Assembly: GCF_918797505.1 (NCBI RefSeq)
Contig: NC_092795.1
Span: 22,865,131 to 22,929,130 of the forward strand
Direction: 5' to 3'
Length of the DNA: 64,000 bases
Origin: Bemisia tabaci
Lineage: Eukaryota; Arthropoda; Insecta; Hemiptera; Aleyrodidae
Made by a program: the position numbers and the translations under genes. Every line of letters begins with the position of its first letter. Positions within the stretch are counted from its first letter, which is position 1. Shown in pieces: positions 1 to 11,129 of this stretch. Below the pieces are notes generated by a model. The model had not been told where the DNA came from. It did no database searches and was given only the letters and a program-made list of their open reading frames with translations.

Positions 1-1458
1 AATTCTGTAAAAACATTGTCCCAAGGCACACAATTTTTTCTGCGATGATACATTGTTTCCAAAAAATGTAAAATGGCGTTTACGGCGTTTTAGCGTTGCA
101 TGGCAGTATTAGTGCACCTCATTCCAGCGGGGAAAACTGTGCGTCGTTAAAAACTGATCACTCGAACGCGAGAAACAAGTGTAAACGCCTTGAGCCGGCT
201 ATTTAAGGGAATCGCCGCGGCAGCTGGTTGCCGCCGATCGTTCCCAGAAGGCATTGGTCGTATTTGGTTCCGACCAGGTGTGCCGAGTCGTCGGCTGGAA
301 CCGACCCACGTTGCTCAAGGAAATCAAACTAAAATGCACCATCCGGCGGCGTCGACCGTAAGCTCTGATGATGCTTCGCGTTTCGGTGCTGTTTAAACTT
401 GTCGCGCCAATCGAATTATAAAAGTTTGATGCCTTTGCCAGCACGCCATGAGCCGAGGAACTTCGCGCGCTCCAGCGCTGATTATTCCCCCGCACTACGG
501 AAGAACGCCGTATGAACCTTCGAACGTTGCCAAATTTTCTTCTTCAAAATATGTTCATTTTATTTTATTTTTTCTTTGGTACATTTTGGCCAATGAATCA
601 GCCATGACACAAGTCAATCTTTACTTAGTATTACAATTTAACCTTTTGGTATATAGGCATTTTTGATGTGGGTCCGTTGCGCTGGGCATAGAATCGTATT
701 ATGATGCTCGATTTTTGTAGATCAGTTAAAAATAATAAGATCTGTCCTAACAGCAACTTTCTGCATTCAATATTAATCGAGATATCGCTCTTTGAAAAGT
801 CGGGTTTTTTACGTCATCCACCGCGGTAATGACACCCTCGATTATTTCCACCTTGCTTTCATCCGAGTTTCACTTTGAGTGACCAGTGCTAATGTGTGTC
901 TCCCTGACTAATAAAACAAAGATGGGAGAAACCAAGGGTGCCAATACCGCGGTGGATGACGTCATAAACGAACTTGTTCAAAGCGCGGTATTTTGGATAA
1001 CAGCGAACGTAGGTAGTTGCTGTTTGGACGGATCTTATTATTTTCAGCTGATCTACATGAATCAAGCATCAAAACACGATCCTGTGACCAGCACAACTGA
1101 CTCGTTACACTAAATATTTGATTCGATGGTAAGAAAATCACTAATGCTGTAGAATGCTTCCTGGGGGAGAAGCAATTCAAGACCCCGTAGGAGTGATAGT
1201 CTGCGTTCTTGAACAGAAGCCTCAAATTTAATGGTAGTGCATCGGAAACTGAACCAATGTGAATTTGATGTTGGACTCTGAGACTCGTAGAGAAGTTTTG
1301 ATGTTTTCAATACTATTATGTATAGCGTTGTAATTAAGCTTAGGAACAAGGAAAATACGATTGGAGATGGGGGAGATTTGTATGGTACTTCATCCTCAAT
1401 TTTTCGCACATATTCATTTCCAACGAAATGGAAGGGTTCTGAAAATTTCAGGGACAAA

Positions 1459-1707
1459 TGGACGGAGTTTAACAGAAAGGAACCAAGCCACATCGGGATC
1501 GAACCGAGAAAAAGAGGTTTACAGTTTGGCTCCTGCATAAGACTCAATGTAAAAGATAAACTTCAAGTTCAATTTCTGCAAAATTTGCTCCAACAAAAAC
1601 TTTGAATTTTTGGTGATGGATAGTAGAGCAGTGGTTGAGTTCAAAACCACTCATAACTCAATTTTTTCCAAAATGTGGGTTGGTTCCTTTCTGCTTAACT
1701 CAGTCCA
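1459..1707. mobile_element. Palindromic MITE-like element (GTTAAGCAGAAAGGAACC family), copy 1
   Basis: The left end (1459-1492) reads TGGAC, then a GTTTAACAGAAAGGAACC-like stretch, then AAGCCACAT. The right end (about 1668-1707) is its inverted complement, ending ACTCAGTCCA. About 30-35 bp of terminal inverted repeat enclose a ~180-bp AT-rich core without transposase. The same ends recur at 18837-19095, 21883-22278, 22279-22433, 61870-62124 and as half copies near 7195-7236 and 7505-7547. A minus-strand open frame of 145 codons running through it uses the repeat end as codons and is not a gene. Confidence 0.7.
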
Positions 1708-1860
1708 AATCTCATAACTTGCTTTGGAAAAAAAAATAAATCAAGGAAATTTAGCAACGTCCAAATTTTTCCTCTGCAAGTCGGTATGGACTTGTGTCGG
1801 AGGAAGACATTTTACGCTTTTAAAATTGAACGGGTGTCTCTACCGGAGTGAGGGAGCGGA

Positions 1861-1877
1861 GGGGGGGGGGGGGGGGG
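1861..1877 (+). repeat. Homopolymer G tract (17 G)
   Basis: An uninterrupted run of 17 G residues follows a G-rich stretch. Its length may be unreliable, since such runs are prone to polymerase slippage and sequencing error. Confidence 0.9.
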
Positions 1878-2239
1878 TTCAAGAGGAAGTGAAAGGTGGA
1901 TAACTTGGATTATCCGATTATGAGTGATCCGAAGTTTGCATCATCTGATCCCGTTTTTACGGCATTCGCATCGTGCCTGAGTCATTCGTTTAGTTCTAAA
2001 TGAAACAATGAGTGTCAAAGGTAGCACTTAATTGACTCTCACATGCTTTAATCATGTAATTTATGTGAATTTGCTTCAAAGTCTCAGGACTCTTTCCTGC
2101 AACAACATGCTAGCAAATAATTAGTCACCCAATTTTTACTTTCTCGCTCCCCTAGGGTAGAGAGGAAGTATTGTCATCCTCCAAGAAAAAAAAAAAAAAA
2201 AAAGTTGAAATTTCATCATTTCTAGACGTTTTAAGGTCC

Positions 2240-2940
2240 CAGGAGTCAAAATAACCATACTTGAAAAAATGTGTGTCCGTCCGTCCGGCGTCCCCCAAAT
2301 CTGTCTACAGCGATATCTCAGAATCTATCTGTTCGATTTCATTCAAAATTCTCACAGAACACCATATTTATGGTCTCCTTATGCACGTCCAACGATTTTG
2401 GGGTACGCTAAAATTTGGGGGGGCTAGGGTCAAATTGGGTTAAAGGTCCATTTTCAGCAAAATCACACGGAAAGCTCATTTTGAGGGACCGTAAATTTTG
2501 AAAAATGCCTTTAATTCTTTAAAAGTGGGCATCAAGCACATCACCTGGGTCATTAATTTAAGTTCCTAAAAGATCTTTGGACTAAACTCAAAATTCAAGG
2601 GATTACGAGGCCCAAAAGTAGGGCACTTTGCTCCGCGACATCACACAAACAACTCATTTTCAAAGACTGTAAATTTGAAAAAAAATGCCTTTCATTTCTT
2701 CGAAAGTTGGCATAAGAGCACCACCTGGTTCAATAATGTAAGTTCCTATGAGGTCTTTGGACTAAACTAAAAATTGAAGGGTTACGCGTCATATAGCGAG
2801 GAGAGCACTTCGGTCACACGGAGAGCTCATGGACTGTAGATTTTGAAAAAATGCCTTTAATTCTTTGAAAGTTGGCTCAAAAGCACCATCTGAGTCATTA
2901 ATTTAAGTTCCTAAAGGATTCTTGGACTAATCTCATAATT
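2240..2940. repeat. Short tandem array, ~166-180-bp units, about 3.5 copies
   Basis: The phrase AAAATGCCTTTAATTCTT with its flanks (a run of C, T and A such as AGCTCATTTT before it, and TTTAAGTTCCTAAA plus TTTGGACTAA after it) recurs at about 2505, 2685 and 2851, giving spacings of 180 and 166 bp. A partial unit precedes the first one. Units are diverged by substitutions and small indels. No coding frame is conserved between units. It behaves like a small local satellite or an internal array of an old transposon. Confidence 0.75.
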
Positions 2941-2949
2941 GCAGAGGGG

Positions 2950-3950
2950 CCGATAGGAAACGCTCAATTCTCTGATAAATGAGTCGGAACGCTTCTAGAT
3001 AATAGCAGCAAACGCTTTGAGTCAGGTGAAACCTAGGAATTCAAATGCATTATATAATGCATCATATACTATTTCCAAAATTACTCCGTAGGTATACACC
3101 AAGCAAAATTAGACAACTAATTAGGTAGGTAAGTACTTACAATATATAGTTACTATTAGTCATCAAGCTGACGCAAGAACTGACACTTACATCTTTATTA
3201 AATACTAATATGTTTGTTGTTAATGAATTTAGAATCCCGGCAGATTCCATCTTTCGCGGTTCCTTTTTACGAGGTACTAAGCACAAATATAATATAATAA
3301 TACGGCACAAATATGACTGATTTAATGCTTGTTACTTAATAAAGGAGGTTATAAATTGTTAGAACCCGAGGTTTGGTTGAAGGAGATGGCGCTCTCAGCG
3401 CTCTCTATTGTTTTCGCTTTGAATTACAGGGATACGCGGTAAGGAGATGGCGCTCCTGGCGGGCGTGTGGTGAACCTTCCAGCAGGTAGATTCGCCCGCC
3501 AAATTTAAAATTTGGGAGATGCTAAGCGAAAACCGTTTAGATTTAAGACTATTTGAACATCGAATAGTCATTCTACCCATTCAAGTAGATATTTGATGGC
3601 TTTTGACCGTGCTTAAGGAGAGATTATAATATAAAATCGTATCTGAAGTATGATGTCAATGAATCTAATGGATCCTAATGAATCGTAGAAAAGCTAAGAT
3701 TTTTACGGATCGCCATCTTTGACAGGAGACTTTGTTAATCAATTACATATTTAATTGAAGATGCCTCATAAAATCAACAAGTCGAGGCCGAATATATGAA
3801 TTCATCACATATCGCGAAGACATTTACAATAAAGTTCAGTGGTTTGAATAAAAATTTCATAACTATTATCCTGTGATCAAAATTCCAATCAAACTTTATG
3901 ATTTTGTAAAATTGGCAGTATTTTTCTAAATATTCCAGTAAAAGTGTCTA
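2950..3950. other. Unassigned AT-rich stretch
   Basis: No coding frame, transposon end or RNA gene is supported. A phrase of about 15 bp (AAGGAGATGGCGCTC) occurs twice, near 3379 and 3440, with GC-richer flanks. The rest is AT-rich single-copy-looking sequence. Confidence 0.5.
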
Positions 3951-3951
3951 T

Positions 3952-4105
3952 GCCGGCGCGAAGCGCCGGCTCGAGCGAGAAAGTCCCGTGCGGTCCCCGC
4001 ACCAATCCGCTAAGCGGATGGGGGGGGCGAAGCCCCCCAAATGCCGGCGCGTAGCGCCGGTACGCGGCGCGAAGCGCCGCGCATAAATTGGCCGGAGGCC
4101 AATTT
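3952..4105. repeat. Cluster of seven consecutive perfect triloop hairpins
   Basis: Seven back-to-back perfect inverted repeats, each with exactly three unpaired bases, fill 154 bp. They are 3952-3970 (8-bp stem, GAA loop), 3988-4002 (6, TCC), 4005-4019 (6, TAA), 4022-4038 (7, GAA), 4044-4060 (7, GTA), 4064-4080 (7, extendable to 8, GAA) and 4085-4105 (9, GGA, followed by a T run). Three have the GCGAAGC core, known in vitro as an unusually stable DNA mini-hairpin. The block is very GC-rich inside AT-rich DNA. It is not a tRNA or rRNA and I see no coding frame. Its function is unknown. It could be a dispersed palindromic element, the hairpin end of a rolling-circle-type transposon, or inserted organelle or microbial DNA. 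Confidence 0.85.
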
Positions 4106-4821
4106 TTTTTCTCTATACTTGAGCTGCCGTAAATTACTAGTGTAAAAATAAGCAGAAGTAAGTTCGACTCTGAGTAAAAGTTAGACTTTAATTAATAAAT
4201 ACATATAATAATATGTGTCTCTCGTGGAATTTAGAGAACAATTAGATTTATCGGGAAATTATTGAGGTTTTATTTCCAAAATTAATGGTGCAAGTGCTCT
4301 GTCTTAGGAAATTACAGTATTTACAAAGTAAAACAGTTTAACGCAAATTCCTGTCCAAAATTTTTAAAGACTTGTTTCCGAATTCTGGCTGCTATTTTAG
4401 CAACCTCACGCAATCTCACGCAACATTGGGTACCGGAATTTTAAAATTCCAGAATTTGTCCAGTTTCAAGGTTTGTTATTTTGAAATACATGACGTGCTT
4501 GTTAGAATTTTTATTGCCAAAAATGTGCGTAAAATGACGCAAATGTTTAATTTGACGTAGTATTAGCTCAAAACAAACATCGGCAGTTTCACAGATCCGG
4601 TTTCTCGGGGAATGTATCTGAGAACAATCAGGAAAAAACAAAACAAGCCGTGAAATTATATTTGGCTCAAAGGTGGCCAAAACATTTTTTTTTCAAGTCT
4701 CGAGTATCCGACGAGTTTTAGTATAAAGAAATTATATTTTAAATTACTGATTAATCCCCTATTTGGACTCTACTTTGGACTATCGGGAGGACCCGAATGG
4801 AATGTACTTAAGTTAAACAGT

Positions 4822-4980
4822 GGCTTGGCGTGCTTTGCGATATATCCATCAGTCTGCCATTTAAACCCATGGAAAAGAATCGATAGCCAGGGTGTTCGTA
4901 ACGAACACCTTAGTAATCGATTCTTTACTATAGCTTCAAATAGGGAAATATCGATAATCGATTGTTCACGCCACGCCAGT
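4822..4980. mobile_element. Small palindromic element (GGCGTGCTTxGCGATATATC ends), copy 1
   Basis: The left end GGCGTGCTTTGCGATATATC is mirrored at the right by GATATCGATAATCGATTGTTCACGCC-like sequence. The centre carries the short palindrome GGTGTTCGTAACGAACACC. A second copy lies at 50605-50765 with the same order of motifs. It has no coding capacity, and a 69-codon plus frame across it is incidental. Confidence 0.65.
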
Positions 4981-4999
4981 GAAGCTAAAAGGAACTACG

Positions 5000-6216
5000 T
5001 ACATAGGGTTTGTGTGGAACATTTAGTCCTTTGAGCTTCAATACGCTCCGATCGGAAACAAAAAACGCCTCAGTGTCACTTGATTGTTGCCAGCACGTCG
5101 CTATGACGTCATCACTAAAAACGACGAAAACTCTGAAAATAACGCAGAAATCGATGAATTTATCCCTCAATTTACGACGCTTACTCGAGAAATAAAGAAC
5201 ACACTTGGTGCTATTTAAAGCACTCATGCCTCAAGTCGCGCATATAAAAACCCTCTTTAAAGAAATAGAGCGGTATATTTTCGTGCGATGCAGAAAGGCA
5301 AACTGGGTGGTAAACTATGAGGGAACGGCGCAATTTCCCCTACATTCGTCTTCAAGCCGCAGCACGTGATTATATGTGCGGGTCCTAAAGACGATTGCAT
5401 ATGCGGAAATAGAGTTCGTCCGTTCTAAATTCCCTTTTTAAATATGCGTTTGGTTTAAGAGTGAGGCTGCATGGAGCAACGGGAAGCCCAGGCTAGTTTA
5501 CTGTGGCAAATGATCTTAAGTTGGCCACTCTGTATCATCAGGCCCGCTTTTAGCTCCATTTTTGAAGTTTTGGAAGGTCCCCTCGGGGAAATTTTAAAAA
5601 ATATGTCTCTTAGGAACAATTTGAGCTGCTCCAACCAAAACATCCAATGGAATAAAAGTGCAAAAATGGAAGAAATGTCATAAAGTTTCTTTGAAAAAAA
5701 ATCTCTTACATTCTCCATATAAACTCGGTGTACGATAATGTCGATGTAGAATAATCACCCCCCTCCCCTAATCGAATTTATTCGATCTTTCTTTTCGAAT
5801 AAAATCAGATTAGATCGGGTCGATCATTCTGATTTCCTCGGTTCACTCATCGCATAGGTGTTTTTAGTAAAATAGTGTTCGCCATAAGCGAGTAAAGACA
5901 ATGTTTTGGGGGAACTGAAGGCTCAATAACCCTTTTTCGGGGGTTACTGGTATTGAGTTATACCATGTTCGAGCACACATTTTTGGGAGGGAAAAGGGCC
6001 CCTTGATGGGGGTATGTTTTTTGGAACTACGGAGAGAAAAGGAAGTCTTAACTCATTAAAGTCGCATCTCGACGACAAATCTAATGTATTGTTTTCTCTC
6101 AGAAGTTTTCAGTAACATCAGATTCATTCAGTTGATCTTGGAGGAGCAAACTCATATTTGGACATAGTTCATCAGAAAGGAATCAACACACATTAAGTTG
6201 AAACTGAAAAATAGAG
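5000..6216. other. Unassigned region
   Basis: No supported gene. A CRE-like octamer TGACGTCA lies near 5104. Open frames of 60-87 codons occur on both strands but have no start or splice support and no family resemblance. Confidence 0.5.
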
Positions 6217-6224
6217 GTTTGAAG

Positions 6225-7048
6225 CAGGGCTGGATGCAGGGGGTGGCCACATGGGCCGCGGCCCATGGCGGCAAATTTTGTCATTTCTTTAAATGTAGGT
6301 ATAAAAAAAATCGGATTCAGGAAAAAAAATTACAATGAGAAGAGACAAAATCTCTCATTTCCTGAGAGTATAGAAATGTATAATTTTGTCGTCTTTCGGT
6401 GATACGAGAGCACCTTCAATAAGTCGAGTTAAGAGAGCAGTTAACATGCGGAGTTAACATGCAATTTGGCCTGGAGCGGCGCGGCGCGGCGCAGAGAGCA
6501 ATGATGACGAGAACTTGAGATGAATAGGAGAAGCCCTCGGCGCGGCCCGCGGCGGTCGGCATGTAATAAATATTAGCGCCTACAAGAGTGCAGGGATACC
6601 TCACACACTGCGTCAAACGCAGTGCGGTCAGTGCGAAACGCATAGCGCCTACAAGACTCCATGAATACTTCAAGCATTGCACCAAACACAGTGCGGTCAG
6701 CGCGAAACGCATGGCGCCTGCAAGACTGCATGAACACTAAGCATTGCACCAAAAACAGTGCGGTCAGCGTGGCGCGGCGGCGAATGTTTCATTTCTTATA
6801 AATGGAAGGTCTTGTCCACACAGAGATAGGTTCACGGAACTTAACTTTCGTCCAAAGTTCCGTAAACTTCACCTAGTACTGACACGGCTTTCGCAAAAAA
6901 TGTGTCCGACACGAGTAAACGCATCTTATGCACCCCACCTCCTCCGGCACGTTCACTTGATGGTTTTTATCGATGTTTCGAAACGAATGAGAAGGGGGTG
7001 GCAAAAAACAGGCGGCCCATGAGCGGCAAGTAGGTAAATCCGGCCCTG
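6225..7048 (-). mobile_element. Non-autonomous hAT-like element, copy 1 (824 bp) with 8-bp target duplication
   Basis: It begins CAGGGCTGG and ends CCGGCCCTG, the C-A-G-G-G type of end usual for hAT transposons. It is flanked by GTTTGAAG (6217-6224) and GTCTGAAG (7049-7056), an 8-bp duplication with one mismatch, the length hAT elements make. Inside, a 69-bp unit starting GCGCCTACAAGA repeats about 2.8 times from 6576 (6576, 6645, 6714). No transposase frame is present, so it would need a helper. Orientation is arbitrary: a second copy at 48865-49666 lies in the opposite orientation. Open frames of 92 and 98 codons here are not genes. Confidence 0.85.
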
Positions 7049-7087
7049 GTCTGAAGTTATATTCTCGCTTAAGGCTCAATGTAAAAA

Positions 7088-7551
7088 TAAACTTTTACTC
7101 CTCTTTTCACAAGAAAATTTCTGTTTTCAGACTTTCAGTTTTGGCAGGAAAAAACGCACGCTAGTGAAACTAAAAAAAATTCTTAGCTCATTTTTTTCGA
7201 AAATGTGGGTTGGTTCATTTCTGATAAACTTGGTCCAAATATTCATAAGTCTACCAGGAAAATCTTGTTTTATCACAGGAAATTTCGCAACTTCTGAAGG
7301 CTCATACGGCGTTTTTCCTTAGCACGGCAGCATTCCTGGGCTATTTCCTTCGAGAAAAACTCTGATTTTTTCTCTCTTTTTTTTATAGGAAAAAAACTTT
7401 TACCCCTCTTTTCACAAGCAAATTTCTGTTTTCAGACTTTCAGTTTTTGGCAGGAAAAAATGCACGGCTATTGAAACTCAAAAACATTCTTAACTCAATT
7501 TTCCCAAAAATGTGGGTTGGTTCCTTTTTGATAAACTCGGTCCATTTATAT
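7088..7551. repeat. Direct duplication (offset ~305 bp) of a half MITE
   Basis: The segment 7088-7236 (CTCTTTTCACAAG... through GTGGGTTGGTTC to the TTGGTCCAAAT end) is repeated with about 85-90% identity at 7393-7551. The intervening DNA (7240-7392) carries the right end of a different family, ending CCTTAGCACGGCAG near 7332. Either a segmental tandem duplication or two neighbouring insertions of related elements would explain it. Confidence 0.65.
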
Positions 7552-7657
7552 CCTTACATCGGCTACGGCAGGTCGAAATGCGAGAGCATGTAGCTAATAT
7601 TAAAATCATTACTATGAATCAAAGGAAACGCGGGACATCCCACCGAGGCAAAACGAT

Positions 7658-7903
7658 CCGCCGCACAGTGGATCGTGTCAATAGGAGAGGTCGGACAAAA
7701 TTTAGAAACTTTAAACGCTTATAACTCCGTTTATACAAAACTTTGAAGTTCCAAAAGTGGTTTTATTGGTTCCCTCGTACAATTGTCTTCTTAAAGCACC
7801 CCTTAAAATTTAAAAATATGACGAAATAACCATCAAAATTTACAATTTTAGTCAAAAATTTCATGCCGGACCTCTCTAATTGACTCGATCCACTGTGCGG
7901 CGG
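7658..7903. mobile_element. Palindromic element with CCGCCGCACAGTGGAT ends, copy 1 (246 bp)
   Basis: The left end CCGCCGCACAGTGGATCG is the inverse complement of the right end CGATCCACTGTGCGGCGG. The inverted match continues through GTCAAT and GAGAGGTCGGAC. The core is AT-rich and non-coding. The second copy at 55364-55833 is interrupted by another transposon, and alignment of the two reveals that insertion. The phrase GCGCACAGTG also ends the 3.7-kb element at 42753-46460, suggesting related ends. Confidence 0.8.
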
Positions 7904-8134
7904 CACTCTCTTGTTCCGCTCGGTGACTCCTGGCGCAATTTGTCGCGAATTTGCTAACTGCAGTGGGCGTTTGAGTTTAGCAGAGATTCACCCTTGGCCC
8001 GGAAGGCTAGACTTACAGAAAATCCTGCCGCAGATCATCAGTAAGCGGGAGCGTGACACCGATGCGTGTATGCTCTCAGCTCTGGTGGAGAAAGAGAGAA
8101 CTTTAATTGCACTTATGTATTAGCAATTATGACA

Positions 8135-8460
8135 CCGTTTTTCAACTGACGCTGTAGCCCTGTGTCAAAGCGCTCGCCTCTGAAGTGGGAGGTCCGCTGT
8201 TCGCGCCCCAACTCGACAATATTTTAATGTCATTATATTACACATTATGTCATAAATGCCGCGAGTGGCCGTAAAGAAATACTTTTTTCCATAAAATAAG
8301 AGTGAGGCGTGCATTTTTGCGCACGTAATTGAAAAGGGCTCCTCTTGCAGAGAAACCTCTGGACCTAGGGTGTAGGGCCCTAATCTTACGTAGACCGTCC
8401 AATAATTTTTTTTAGAGGAAAAAGCAGACTCCGAAGACAGAAATAAATGTAACATTAGTG
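8135..8460 (+). repeat. tRNA-derived SINE-like fragment
   Basis: The stretch at 8162-8206 (GTCAAAGCGCTCGCCTCTGAAG, then GGGAGGTCCGCTGTTCGCGCCCC) has the layout of the 3' two-thirds of a tRNA: an anticodon arm with CCTC/GAGG pairing, followed by a TTCGCGCCC box-B-like T arm. It continues into ACTCGACAATATTTTAATGTCA, a body typical of tRNA-derived SINEs. The 5' part is too degenerate for a functional tRNA. No tail or target duplication was identified. Confidence 0.45.
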
Positions 8461-8499
8461 GGCAGTATAAACAAATAAATGTAAGTATGCCTTTACAAA

Positions 8500-10800
8500 G
8501 GGGCCGTCCGCAAATTACGTACCTAATGCACTTACCTACAGGGAGCCGGGAGGAGGTCCAGAGGTGCCTTACCTATGCCTATACGTAAGCCAAACGCAAA
8601 AATTTTGTTTCTTCCAAATTCCGTTAATTTAAAGACTTACTAGTCCAAATTTCGTTTTTTAGACGTTTAATGTTTTTTGGTTAAAATGTAATTTTTCTGA
8701 ACTTTTTGAATTTAAAAACTGTTATTTTTTCAATACAACTGTTATTTTTCATGATCTCCTACCAGCGATTAGTAATGTTTAAAACAATACCGATTTGTTT
8801 CAACACCATTTTTTTATTAAATTATGCATTTAAACGATAGAAGAGGGGGGGGGGGTGTCATAAAAATCGGAAAAATTGCCTTTCGTAATTTATGGACGGC
8901 CCCAAAGAGTAATTTTGAAATTTCCTATTAGTATTTTTTGTATTCCTCACGCCTACGGTCGTTTTACTTCGAATTCCGTACCCTATAAATAAAAGAAGAG
9001 CAATTGTGCAGATTTTTCTTTTACATAAAGGGACGTTTCACTTTAAAAGATTCCGTCTTGGTCCGCAGGAGTTTTTGTCAGCCCTTCCTTCAGAGCTCAG
9101 GGGCTGAATCTCTGCCTGAGGCGAGGACTGACAGAAAATCCTTCTCCGGGTGCGGAGTGCCTAGAGTCTGCAGAAAGGGAACATCGATGCTCCCGACTGC
9201 GCACCAGACAGTTTGCGATGGAAATTCGGCAGGATTTTTTGTAAGTCCTGCCTTCGGAATTCAGGAGTGAATCTCTGCTGAACACTCGACTCACTGCAGT
9301 GAGGGCACGCGATTAAATTCGCGTTTGCCTCCGCGATCAAAAGCTCATTTGTCCACGAGCCTCACAAATCTCGACGCGCATCTATTGCCGGATCGCGTCT
9401 CTGTTTTCGGGTGGGTATCAATACTCCCGTGCTAAACAAGAACGCCGTATGAACCTTCAGGCGTCGTCATACTTCCTTCAATATAAAACGAAATTTTTGA
9501 AAAAATTGTGAGTATTTTTCTTCAAATTTTCAGACAATTTCGTTCGCAATTTGTTCTAAAACCTCTGAAAATTTCAAAGAAAAATATGCACAACATTCAC
9601 AAAAATACAAGAGGAACGTATACGGCCTCCATTGGAAATGTCGAATGTAGAACTAGCACAAAATGTATCAAAACTGAGACAGCTCATCTCAATTTAACCT
9701 AATTTGCTGTGTCAGGTGAATCATATGCACGAGTGACGCTATGCTCATAATCTGACTGATTTCTTTCCTACTCGATGAAATGAAGGGGAAGTAGTGCCAA
9801 GCTCTGCGTAATCTTCGTACCCTCTAAGAATCCGTGTTATTTGGCTTCTCTTAATTTTCTCATTCAAAAACGCCACTGAAATTTTGCCTCTAAAGCTCAT
9901 GATTTAATTCATGAGGAAAAAACCTCACTTTACGATATTGTCATCAAATTTTAACTTAGATGGTTCAAAGTTAGAACCCAATCCTTCAGCCTCTTGTTTA
10001 CGCTAGTTTTGACATCAAGGCAAAAAACTGTGTGTGTATGCGTCAAACGTTGAATTAAAGAAACAAAAATTAATTCATTAAGCATTAAATAAAAATATCT
10101 GAAATGTCACCACAGTCCGATTGTTTGAGTTAAAAGTTCCAGATTTTGCGCAATACTGGCACCACTGTATTTGGACGCATTTAAATCAAAACGAACTATA
10201 TCAACTGTAACATGAGCCCTGTCATGCAAGTATCCCTATGGATCTCACGGCTTATGTTCGACCGGATATACTTTCTCCTGCTTTAACTATGTCCGTTTCA
10301 AAGGATGACTGAGCGTGAGCCCGTGACTTTGGGACGCCGAAAATAGCCGAGAATTGCTCCACGCTGTTGTCAAATCGAGTTTATATTCGATTTTTAGCGG
10401 CTGCAGACAGCTCTTCGTAACACGTCCGTCACTTACTCCACGAGAAACGCGGTAAAGTGACATTACATTGCGAAGTACCGGCGACCTATGCACACAGAGT
10501 TATGAAAGCTTGGTTATAAAGCCGAAATGAATTTTTTGGCGTCTTTTTAGAAGAAGACGTAGAACTAAAAAATAGAAGGCAGGGATGTTTCAATACTATT
10601 GAAGTGTTAATTGAAAAAAAAAGATACCAGAGACTTTGTAATCCCACGGTAAATACAAGATGAGTTCCCCCCCCCCCTCACGCCATTTTTACCAATTATT
10701 TTGGTGGTGATCTAAGTCTTCTGTATTACAGAAGAGAACGGTAAGTCAACAAATAATTGATCTAGAGAATGAATCTTCGAAAGATAAATTTCATCGAATA
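8500..10800. other. Unassigned AT-rich region with MITE debris
   Basis: No coding gene is supported. The half end of the GCCGTGCTAAGG family lies at about 9428-9500. A diverged copy of the 122-bp GGACGTATTT family lies at about 10175-10260. Open frames of 64-88 codons are isolated and unconvincing. Confidence 0.5.
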
Positions 10801-10848
10801 GGTATCTCCGTCCGCGGAAACGTGGACACACTGCTGCTTTGTCAAAAA

Positions 10849-10856
10849 TGACGTCA
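10849..10856. promoter_or_regulatory. CRE-like palindrome TGACGTCA
   Basis: This is an exact match to the cAMP-response/ATF palindrome. On its own it is weak evidence. Two further copies lie about 370-420 bp downstream in a CpG-richer segment. Confidence 0.3.
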
Positions 10857-11129
10857 TTTTCTCCGCACTTACTGCTCTTCGTCAATCGTATTATGAGTGT
10901 AGGGCAAATTCAGCAGTTATAGTGGATTTTTGTTTATTTTTATTCATTTTTTACGAAATTTTTTGAAATTTTGAAGAGTGCTCGGTTTCGAAAATTTAGT
11001 CATTTCAGCTATGCACGGCCAGCCACGGCAGGAGTGCCTAGGTAGCAAGTTGCGTTTAAATTATTCCTAAAATTCGGTCAAAATTTTAAGGAAAAGTAAC
11101 ATTTACAGATATAAATCGTGCGGAAACGT

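Noticed and set aside
1110..1547. Minus-strand open frame of 145 codons
   Set aside because: It reads through a MITE end (GWLGSFLLNS-like translation of the inverted repeat) and has no homology or splice support.
4085..4110. Bacterial-style terminator (9-bp hairpin plus T run)
   Set aside because: Formally matches a rho-independent terminator, but the surroundings are eukaryotic repeat DNA and it belongs to a seven-hairpin cluster, so a transcription-termination role is not supported.
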